This document shows, one piece after another, positions 1 to 5,668 of a stretch of 7,879 nt of DNA. The stretch lies in contig DPJL01000174.1 of the NCBI GenBank assembly GCA_003543035.1, forward strand, positions 508 through 8,386. Reading direction: 5' to 3'. Every line of letters starts with the position of its first letter. The stretch's first letter is position 1. Under the pieces are notes generated by a model that was not told the DNA's origin, ran no database searches, and saw only the letters and a program-made list of their open reading frames with translations. Source of the DNA: Micromonosporaceae bacterium (lineage in GTDB: Bacteria > Actinomycetota > Actinomycetes > Mycobacteriales > Micromonosporaceae). Both the position numbers and the translations under genes were made by a program.

Positions 1-975
1 GACAACAAGTACAACCCGCAGGTGCACAAAGAGGTCTACGAGCAGATCAAGGGCAACGTGCTCGCGCTGGCGCAGACGCTCGGCTCACCCACGACGGCAG
101 CCATCCTGCCCGATCTGAAGGCCAGCAACATTGTTGCGGCACCCGCGTCCTGGACGTCGGCGTGGGCCTTCGAAGACGTGATCATCGAGTCTGGTGCGAA
201 CTACTGCATCGAGTCGATGAACACGCTGGACTACGCGGTCGACAAGTACAAGACGAAGAGCGTCATGGCCGTCCACTACGCCGGTGACTACGGCGACGAC
301 GCTGCGGCCGGGGCGAAGATTGGTGCCGAGAAGCTCGGCCTCACCTTCTCTCACCTCAAGACCGACGCGGGCGCGGACAAGCAGGCGGGCGCGATCGCCG
401 AGATCGTGACCAAGAAGCCGGATCTCGTCATCCTCACCACCGGACCGACCGAGACGGCGACCATCGTCGGCGGCGCGGCGGCTCGTGGCTTCACCGGCCG
501 GTTCATCGGCACCAGCCCCACCTGGAACCCGGGTCTGAACGCCTCACCGGCAGCGGCCGCTCTCGCTGCTCTCTATGAGCAGAGCGCGCCGTGGAACTCG
601 TGGACCACCAACAGTGCGGGCCACGAAGCGATGCGCAAGGCGCTTCCGAGCGTGACCCCGAACGAGGGCTACACCTCGGGCTGGGTCTGGTCCTACCCGC
701 TCAAAGCCGCGCTGCAGAAGGCGGCCGCCAATAAGGACCTCACCCGCGCCGGTCTGCTCGCCGCGGTCAGGTCACTTGAGTCGGTGGACTACGAAGGCAT
801 GCTCCCCGCAGGAGCGGGCAACTTCAAGGCCGGTGCCCCCGGTCAGGTCAAGGTGACCGCCTTCTACAAGCCCGACAAGGCCGGTGCGACCGGTGTGGCT
901 CAGGTCAAGGACCTCACCGTCGGCCCCACAGCCTCCGCCTACAAGCTCGACGGCCCCTGCTACAGCAAGCTCTAG
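1..975 (+). CDS. ABC transporter substrate-binding protein, branched-chain amino acid type (5' end missing)
   Basis: This is the C-terminal 324 residues of a type 1 periplasmic-binding-fold protein (Peripla_BP_6 / LivJ-like), the extracellular receptor that hands ligand to an ABC importer. The frame is open from base 1, so the real start, with the signal peptide and any lipobox, lies upstream. The GTG at 22 is only an internal valine. Visible parts, numbered from base 1, are a strand-loop with YAGDYGDD at about 93-100 followed by a helix, a second alternating beta/alpha unit with KKPDLVILTTGPTETATIV at about 138-156, and a C-terminal part rich in Ala and Lys. A late DGPCYSKL end carries one of two visible cysteines. 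Family members are usually about 400 residues, so perhaps 80-100 are missing. No permease or ATPase gene follows, since the next gene is convergent; any partners must be upstream. The ligand cannot be told: the family binds amino acids, amides, urea and aromatic compounds. The fold call is firm and the substrate unknown. Confidence 0.85.
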   Translation, partial: DNKYNPQVHKEVYEQIKGNVLALAQTLGSPTTAAILPDLKASNIVAAPASWTSAWAFEDVIIESGANYCIESMNTLDYAVDKYKTKSVMAVHYAGDYGDDAAAGAKIGAEKLGLTFSHLKTDAGADKQAGAIAEIVTKKPDLVILTTGPTETATIVGGAAARGFTGRFIGTSPTWNPGLNASPAAAALAALYEQSAPWNSWTTNSAGHEAMRKALPSVTPNEGYTSGWVWSYPLKAALQKAAANKDLTRAGLLAAVRSLESVDYEGMLPAGAGNFKAGAPGQVKVTAFYKPDKAGATGVAQVKDLTVGPTASAYKLDGPCYSKL

Positions 976-980
976 ATCGG

Positions 981-1049
981 CGTGATCAGGGAGTTTTCCC
1001 GGCGTGTCGTCGGCGTGCCGGGCCCGAAACTCCCTGATCACCGTGATCA
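981..1049 (+). terminator. Long inverted repeat after the binding-protein gene, probable terminator
   Basis: Bases 982-996 (GTGATCAGGGAGTTT) pair perfectly with 1027-1041, a 15-bp stem that begins 6 bases after the stop codon. Inside it, CCCGGC at 998-1003 pairs with GCCGGG at 1017-1022, leaving a 13-base loop and a small asymmetric bulge. No T-run follows, so it would be an L-shaped actinobacterial terminator or an mRNA 3'-end stabilising structure rather than a classical intrinsic terminator. Confidence 0.6.
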
Positions 1050-1068
1050 TGCGAGCTGCGCGCAAGCG

Positions 1069-1103
1069 AAAGCGCCGCGGTCCAAAGTGGACCGCGGCGC
1101 TTT
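1069..1103. terminator. Perfect 16-bp hairpin between convergent genes, probable bidirectional terminator
   Basis: Bases 1069-1084 (AAAGCGCCGCGGTCCA) are the exact reverse complement of 1088-1103, with a 3-base loop. The stem is very G+C-rich. Its AAA/TTT ends give a short T-run on either strand, so it could stop transcripts from both sides. It lies 12 bases beyond the stop codon of the minus-strand DUF349 gene, for which it is best placed, and is a second barrier for the plus-strand binding-protein gene. Confidence 0.8.
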
Positions 1104-1115
1104 GACGTACAAGCT

Positions 1116-2324
1116 TCAGCTTGAGCTTTCGGCGAGCTCCAGGAATTTGCGCTTGGTGTTGAGCGCCTGCTCGGCTTCCTTGATGCGCTTGGCATCCCCG
1201 GCCGCCTGGGCCCGCTCGAGCCGGGCCTGAGCCTCGGCCACCTGGTCGCGCATCTGGGTGAGAAGTGGGTTGGCCGAAGGCTCGGTGCGCCGCCAGGCGG
1301 CATCCATGCCCTCGCGGACCTTGTCCTCCACCGCGCGAATGCGGCGGTCAAGGCTGGCCATCGACTCGCGCGGCACCCGGCCGGTGTCGTGCCACTGGCT
1401 GAGGATCTCGCGCAATGCGGCTTGAGCGGCCTTCGGGTCGCCGTCGACATCGAGCGCCTCGGCCCTGGCCAGCAGCTCCTGGCGCTTGGACAGGGCCGCC
1501 TTTTGCTCAGCGTCACGCTCGGAGAAGACCTGCTTACGCCGGTTGAAGAAGACGTCCTGCGCGGCGCGGAACCTCTCCCAAAGCTTCTGCTCGGCCTCCT
1601 TGGAGGCGCGAGGGGCGGCCTTCCACGCGTCCATCAGCTCCTTGAGCCGGTCCGCGGTGGCCTTCCAATCCGTCGACTCGGACAGCTGCTCCGCCTCGGC
1701 GACGAGCTCGTCCTTTGCCGACTGAGCCTGCTTGCGCTGTGAGTCGAGGGTGGCGAAGTGGCCGCCGCGACGGCGGGTGAAGCTGTCGCGAGCCACCGAG
1801 AAACGCTTCCACAGCTCGCCGTCGGCCTTCTTGTCGACCCCGCGAATGGTCTTCCACTCGTCGAGGATCTCCTTGAACCGGTCACCGGTGGTCTTCCAGC
1901 TCGTGGACTCGGCGGCGAGCTTCTCCGCTTCCTCGACGAGGGAGGTCTTGCGGGCGACCGCTTCGACCCGGGCAGCGTCGCGGGCCGCCTTCGCCTCGGC
2001 AGATTTGTCCTGCGCCACGGTGATGAGCAGGTCGAGGCGCTGGCCCAGGCCGTCGATGTCGCCTACGACGTGTGCTTCGTCGAGGCCGCCGCGTAGCCGC
2101 TTGGCGGTGGTGAGCGTGTGCGACGCGTCGGCCGCACCCGAGTTGAGCCTTGTCTCGAGCAGCTGGACCTCGGTCAGAAGGTCTTCAAAGCGGCGGACAA
2201 AGTGCGCCAGACCCTCCTCCGGAGTGCCTGCCTGCCATGATCCGACGGTGCGTTCGCCTGCGGAGGTCTTTACCCAGACCGTTCCGTCGGCGTCTACTCG
2301 GCCGTAGCTCGCCCAGTCGCTCAT
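1116..2324 (-). CDS. DUF349 repeat protein
   Basis: A 402-residue, highly charged, mostly helical cytoplasmic protein with three DUF349 repeats at about residues 131-191, 209-269 and 286-345. The repeats share a W-x3-T/A-D-R-x-K-E-I/L/M pattern and a WK/WH landmark at W157, W234 and W311, spaced exactly 77 residues apart. Residues 1-40 (MSDWASYGRVDADGTVWVKT onward) are an N-terminal block I recall from actinobacterial DUF349 proteins. The last 50 residues (about 352-402) look like a coiled coil ending KRKFLELAESSS. The biochemical function of the family is unknown to me; helical scaffolding or nucleic-acid association is only a guess. The frame is open to an ATG at 2429, but GAGGG at 2330-2334 sits 5 bases before the ATG at 2324 and only 2 before the ATG at 2327, and the conserved N-terminus begins there, so I chose 2324. 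The gene is convergent with the binding protein and divergent from miaA, as expected for a separate transcript. Confidence 0.9.
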   Translation of the reverse strand: MSDWASYGRVDADGTVWVKTSAGERTVGSWQAGTPEEGLAHFVRRFEDLLTEVQLLETRLNSGAADASHTLTTAKRLRGGLDEAHVVGDIDGLGQRLDLLITVAQDKSAEAKAARDAARVEAVARKTSLVEEAEKLAAESTSWKTTGDRFKEILDEWKTIRGVDKKADGELWKRFSVARDSFTRRRGGHFATLDSQRKQAQSAKDELVAEAEQLSESTDWKATADRLKELMDAWKAAPRASKEAEQKLWERFRAAQDVFFNRRKQVFSERDAEQKAALSKRQELLARAEALDVDGDPKAAQAALREILSQWHDTGRVPRESMASLDRRIRAVEDKVREGMDAAWRRTEPSANPLLTQMRDQVAEAQARLERAQAAGDAKRIKEAEQALNTKRKFLELAESSS

Positions 2325-2507
2325 CATTTCCCTCGTTCTTCCCGGCGTCCCGCCCATGCGAGCGACCGCCGCCATAGCGCGTATCCCGATGTCATTCTGC
2401 CCTGGCTCATTCCATAGCAGCGACCGCATGCGACCTTACGGCCAATGTCGTCTCGCCGCATCGGGTCAGGAGTCCACTCAAGGGCACGATCCGGTTACGT
2501 TTGTTAC
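2325..2507. promoter_or_regulatory. Divergent intergenic region between the DUF349 gene and miaA
   Basis: These 183 bp must hold promoters for both directions. On the minus side the only clear signal is the Shine-Dalgarno GAGGGAA (read on the minus strand) at 2328-2334; I see no -35/-10 pair good enough to name. On the plus side a -10-like hexamer lies next to miaA and is listed separately. No strong inverted repeat or RNA gene is evident. The open frames that run into this gap from both neighbours look like unused extensions. Confidence 0.5.
2496..2501 (+). promoter_or_regulatory. Possible -10 element of miaA (leaderless transcript)
   Basis: TACGTT matches the actinobacterial TANNNT -10 pattern and ends 6 bases before the ATG at 2508, so transcription could begin at or next to the A of the start codon. 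No purine-rich Shine-Dalgarno precedes this ATG (the 12 bases before it are TTACGTTTGTTAC-like), which fits a leaderless message. No convincing -35 is visible. This is inference from spacing only. Confidence 0.35.
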
Positions 2508-3410
2508 ATGAAACCCGTGATCGCGATTGTAGGACCGACTGCGGCTGGTAAGTCCGCCCTGTCGATCGCTCTCGCTCACATTCTCGATGGTGAGGTGGTC
2601 AACTGCGACTCTATGCAGCTCTATCGGGGAATGGATATCGGCACGGCCAAATTGACCCCCGCTGAGCGCGAAGGCGTGTCCCATCATCTGCTCGACATCT
2701 GGCCGGTGACCGAGCCCGCGAGCGTCGCGGAATATCAGCGGCTCGCCCGTCAGGCCATCGACGACATCCAGCGCCGGGGCAGGGTTGCCTTGCTCGTCGG
2801 CGGCTCCGGCCTCTATCTGCGGGCAGCCATTGAAGACTTCAATTTTCCGGGTACCGATTCAAGCCTGCGCGCCGCGTTGGAGGCCGAGCTGGCCCAGGTC
2901 GGGCCCGCGCCCCTACATGAGCGCCTGAGCACCCTGGACGCGGCCGCCGCGGAGCGCATCCTGCCCACGAACGGCCGCCGGATAGTGCGAGCTTTGGAGG
3001 TCATCGAGCTGACCGGGCGCCCGTTTACGGCCGCTCTGCCCACTCCGAACCCGGTGTACGAAGCGCTAACGATCTCCGTCGACCGCCCCGACCTGGACGA
3101 ACGGATAGCCCAACGGGTCGATCACATGTGGGAGCAGGGCCTGGTAGACGAGGTACGTGCATTGGAGAAGGCCGGCCTGCGGGACGGCCTGACGGCGAGC
3201 CGCGCACTCGGCTATCAGCAGGTGCTCGCCCACCTGGCGGGAGAGTGCAGCGAGCAGGACGCTCATGCGGCCACTATTCAGGGCACCCGGCGGTTCGTGC
3301 GGCGCCAGCGTTCCTGGTTCCGTCGCGACCCTTCGGTAGTCTGGCTCGACGGCACATCGGCAGATCTGGTTCAACAGGCACTTCTCGTAGTCAAACGGGG
3401 GTCGCAGTGA
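2508..3410 (+). CDS. miaA: tRNA dimethylallyltransferase MiaA
   Basis: MiaA transfers the dimethylallyl group of dimethylallyl diphosphate to N6 of A37 in tRNAs that read codons starting with U, giving i6A, which MiaB can then methylthiolate. The protein has 300 residues, a normal length. It shows the P-loop GPTAAGKS at 9-16, the tRNA and catalytic segment DSMQLYRGMDIGTAK at 34-48 with the conserved Asp34, GGSGLY at 98-103, NGRRIVRALEV at 155-165, and the C-terminal TRRFVRRQRSWFRRD at 260-274, typical of the family. The ATG at 2508 puts MKPVIAIVGPTAAGKS exactly at the expected N-terminus. The frame could extend to 2445, but those 21 residues are not family-like. The stop overlaps the dapF start, so the two are co-transcribed and probably translationally coupled. 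No defects were seen. Confidence 0.96.
   Translation: MKPVIAIVGPTAAGKSALSIALAHILDGEVVNCDSMQLYRGMDIGTAKLTPAEREGVSHHLLDIWPVTEPASVAEYQRLARQAIDDIQRRGRVALLVGGSGLYLRAAIEDFNFPGTDSSLRAALEAELAQVGPAPLHERLSTLDAAAAERILPTNGRRIVRALEVIELTGRPFTAALPTPNPVYEALTISVDRPDLDERIAQRVDHMWEQGLVDEVRALEKAGLRDGLTASRALGYQQVLAHLAGECSEQDAHAATIQGTRRFVRRQRSWFRRDPSVVWLDGTSADLVQQALLVVKRGSQ
3397..3401 (+). promoter_or_regulatory. Ribosome binding site of dapF
   Basis: GGGGG in the context AACGGGGG, inside the last codons of miaA, lies 5 bases before the GTG at 3407. It fixes the dapF start at that GTG, although the frame is open upstream to 3128 within miaA. Confidence 0.6.
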
Positions 3411-4219
3411 GGTTCACCAAGGGTCATGGCACCGGTAACGACTTCATCCTGGTAGACGAGTCTGTCGAGCTGTCACAGGATTTGGTGGCCGCGCTATGCG
3501 ATCGCCGGTTCGGCATCGGCGGTGACGGGGTGCTTCGGGTGGCCCGTCAGGGTGACCTCTTCTTTATGGACTACTGGAATTCGGACGGGTCGCTCGCCGA
3601 GATGTGCGGCAACGGGGTTCGGGTTTTTGCCCGGTACCTGTGGGAAGAGGGCCTGATCACCGGATCTTCGGTGGCCGTGGCGACCAGGGCCGGCGTGCGC
3701 ACCGCCTACCTCGAGTGGGACGGGATCCGGGTGGACATGGGCGCGCCCAAGCTGCTTGGCACTTCCGACGGCGGTCTGGCCATCTCGATGGGCAACCCGC
3801 ATCTCGTGTACGAAGTGTCCAATGTGGACAAGATCGATCTTTCCACCGCACCCGCATTCGACGAGGCCTTCTTCCCAGAAGGCGTCAACGTCTCCTATTA
3901 CGAGTGGGTGGGAGACGACCACGACCACGTAAGGATGCGCGTCTACGAACGCGGCTCAGGCGAGACCCTTTCCTGCGGCACCGGCGCCTCCGCGGTCGGG
4001 GTCGCCGCCCTCAACGCCAAGGGTCAACAGGTCGGTGCGGTGATCGTCGATGTCCCTGGCGGCCGCCTGCGCGTGACCGTCGACGAGCAGACGTCCTGGC
4101 TCAGCGGCCCGGCCGTGCTGGTCGCCAACGGCCACCTCGATGTGGCTAGCCTGTCTGGTCGACCTGCGAATCCAGCGGAGCACCCATGGCCCGCAACGCG
4201 ACCGCGCGCACAGCGGTAG
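3407..4219 (+). CDS. dapF: Diaminopimelate epimerase DapF
   Basis: DapF converts LL- to meso-diaminopimelate, the lysine precursor and peptidoglycan cross-linking residue, by a cofactor-free two-cysteine mechanism. The 270-residue product has both catalytic cysteines: Cys67 in EMCGNGVR and Cys190 in ETLSCGTGAS. It also has the substrate-binding motifs HGTGNDF at 7-13, RRFGIGGDGV at 33-42, WNSDGSLAE at 57-65, MGNPHLV at 128-134, GVNVSYY at 159-165 and ER at 181-182. The GTG start overlaps the miaA stop as GTGA, and MRFTKGHGTGND is a normal N-terminus. The enzyme fold should end near residue 245-250. The last 20-25 residues (GRPANPAEHPWPATRPRAQR) are Pro/Arg-rich, unlike the family core, and are encoded opposite the end of the malic enzyme gene, so the tail is probably a non-essential extension. 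Confidence 0.96.
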   Translation: MRFTKGHGTGNDFILVDESVELSQDLVAALCDRRFGIGGDGVLRVARQGDLFFMDYWNSDGSLAEMCGNGVRVFARYLWEEGLITGSSVAVATRAGVRTAYLEWDGIRVDMGAPKLLGTSDGGLAISMGNPHLVYEVSNVDKIDLSTAPAFDEAFFPEGVNVSYYEWVGDDHDHVRMRVYERGSGETLSCGTGASAVGVAALNAKGQQVGAVIVDVPGGRLRVTVDEQTSWLSGPAVLVANGHLDVASLSGRPANPAEHPWPATRPRAQR

Positions 4220-5579
4220 CGACGGCCGGGGCCACCTTGCTGTCGAAGACGCTGGGCACGATCACACTCGGGTTCACCTTGTCTTCGCCGACCGCGTCGG
4301 CGATCGCTTGAGCCGCGGCCAGTGCCATGTCGGCCGTGAACTCCTTGGCCTGGGCGTCGAGCATGCCCCGGAAAACGCCGGGGAAGGCCAGCACATTGTT
4401 GATCTGATTGGGCTGGTCGGACCGGCCGGTGGCGACGATCGCCGCGTGCTCCCGCGCCGCCCTCGGATCCACCTCGGGGTCGGGGTTGGCGAGCGCGAAG
4501 ACGATCGATCGCGGTGCCATGCCGGCGATGTCGTCGCCGGTGAGGATGTTTGGCGCGCTCACTCCAATGAAGACATCGGCCCCGACCAACGCACCCGGCA
4601 GGTCCCCGGAGTAGTTCTCCCGGTTGGTGTGCTCGACGAGCCACTGCCAATTCGGCGAGAGGTCGGGCATTCCGCGGTGCAGGATGCCCTGCCGGTCGTA
4701 GGCGATGATGTTGCCAACCCCTTGGCGCAGAAGGAGTTTCATGATGGCGGTGCCCGCCGCTCCGGCGCCCGAGACCACGACGGTGACGTCACTGAGCTTC
4801 TTGCCCACCACGCGGAGCGCATTGGTCAACGCGGCCAGCACGCAGATAGCCGTGCCGTGCTGATCGTCATGGAAGACCGGGATGTCGAGCAGCTCGCGCA
4901 GTCGCGCTTCGATCTCGAAGCAGCGCGGCGCGGCGATGTCCTCGAGATTGATGCCGCCATAGACAGGGGCGATGGCCTTGACGATGTTCACGATCTCGTC
5001 GGTGTCCTGAGTGTCCAGACAGACCGGCCAGGCGTCGACGCCGCCAAAGCGCTTGAACAGCGCGGCTTTTCCCTCCATCACGGGCAGCGCCGCGTACGGG
5101 CCGAGGTTGCCCAGCCCGAGCACAGCCGAGCCGTCGGTCACCACCGCCACCGTGTTGCGCTTGATGGTCAATCGACGGGCATCGTCGGGATTCTCCGCGA
5201 TGGCCTGACATACCCTGGCCACACCGGGGGTATAAGCACGGGAGAGTTCGTCGCGAGTTCGCAGGGCGATCTTCGGGGTTACCTCGATTTTGCCGCCGAG
5301 ATGGAGGAGGAAGGTACGGTCAGAAACCTTTCGCACCTCAACCCCATCGAGGATCTTCAAAGCCGCGACCACCTGGTCGGCATGCTTGCTGTCGGCGGTG
5401 TCACAGGTCAGGTCGGCGACGAGGCGCACATGATCGGAGTCGACGACGTCGAGCGCCGTGACGATGGCGCCGGCTTCCCCGACGGCAGTGGTGAGCCGGC
5501 CGATCGCCGAGGCGTCGGCGGTGACCGCAACCCGGATGGTGATCGAGAAACCGGCACTTGGCAGGCGGATTGAGGACAC
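4146..5579 (-). CDS. ACT-domain malic enzyme, probably NAD-dependent
   Basis: Oxidatively decarboxylates malate to pyruvate and CO2 with reduction of NAD(P), linking the TCA cycle to pyruvate and gluconeogenesis; cytoplasmic. The product has 477 residues. Residues 10-85 are an ACT domain (FSITIRVAV onward), a small-ligand regulatory module. The malic domain holds the catalytic Tyr116 (RAYTPGVAR) and Lys171 (MEGKAALFKRF), and metal ligands Glu213-Asp214 (NLEDIAAPRCFEIE) and Asp238-Asp239 (FHDDQHGTA). The nucleotide domain has GAGAAG at 271-276, Asp295 at the end of the next strand (favours NAD over NADP, an inference), ANPDPEVDP at 364-372 and NNVLAFPG at 394-401. Start is the GTG at 5579, with GAAGGG (minus strand) at 5588-5593, 8 bases upstream; the sequence begins as actinobacterial homologues do. 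Its 3' end overlaps dapF tail to tail by 74 bp. The plus strand opposite it is open for 477 codons, which I read as a shadow. I give no symbol because cofactor use is unproved. Confidence 0.93.
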   Translation of the reverse strand: MSSIRLPSAGFSITIRVAVTADASAIGRLTTAVGEAGAIVTALDVVDSDHVRLVADLTCDTADSKHADQVVAALKILDGVEVRKVSDRTFLLHLGGKIEVTPKIALRTRDELSRAYTPGVARVCQAIAENPDDARRLTIKRNTVAVVTDGSAVLGLGNLGPYAALPVMEGKAALFKRFGGVDAWPVCLDTQDTDEIVNIVKAIAPVYGGINLEDIAAPRCFEIEARLRELLDIPVFHDDQHGTAICVLAALTNALRVVGKKLSDVTVVVSGAGAAGTAIMKLLLRQGVGNIIAYDRQGILHRGMPDLSPNWQWLVEHTNRENYSGDLPGALVGADVFIGVSAPNILTGDDIAGMAPRSIVFALANPDPEVDPRAAREHAAIVATGRSDQPNQINNVLAFPGVFRGMLDAQAKEFTADMALAAAQAIADAVGEDKVNPSVIVPSVFDSKVAPAVATAVRAVALRAMGAPLDSQVDQTG

Positions 5580-5668
5580 TTATGTCGCCCTTCGTCTTCG
5601 ACGGCGTCTTGGAATGAGGATGCGCTTGATACCTACTACATGCCAGCATCAAACGAGAGGAGGCAAAC
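5580..5668. promoter_or_regulatory. Divergent gap between the malic enzyme gene and hflX
   Basis: These 89 bp must carry both leaders. On the minus side GAAGGG at 5588-5593 precedes the malic enzyme GTG by 8 bases. On the plus side TTGGAA at 5609-5614 and TACTAC at 5634-5639 (19-base spacer) are the nearest thing to a -35/-10 pair for hflX, but the match is weak and the spacing long. No operator-like inverted repeat stands out. Confidence 0.35.
5655..5663 (+). promoter_or_regulatory. Strong ribosome binding site of hflX
   Basis: GAGAGGAGG, a near-perfect complement to the 16S rRNA 3' end, stands 5 bases before the TTG at 5669. It decides that start: the nearby ATG at 5682 is in another frame and hits TAG two codons later. 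Confidence 0.85.

Noticed and set aside
22..24. GTG at 22 as the start of the binding-protein gene
   Set aside because: The frame is open to base 1, and a protein starting here would lack a signal peptide and part of the first lobe; the gene is cut by the window edge.
2325..2429. Upstream extension of the DUF349 frame to an ATG at 2429
   Set aside because: The Shine-Dalgarno at 2330-2334 and the conserved N-terminus both point to the ATG at 2324; the extra 35 residues are not family-like.
2445..2507. 21-codon upstream extension of miaA
   Set aside because: The MiaA N-terminus normally begins a few residues before the P-loop, as it does from the ATG at 2508.
3128..3406. Upstream extension of the dapF frame, overlapping miaA
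   Set aside because: It lies entirely inside miaA in another frame. The GTG at 3407 has a Shine-Dalgarno and gives the standard DapF start.
4140..5573. A 477-codon open frame on the plus strand opposite the malic enzyme gene
   Set aside because: It mirrors the malic enzyme in the codon-aligned antisense register, where high third-position G+C suppresses stops. The product resembles no family I know, and the minus strand has every catalytic motif.
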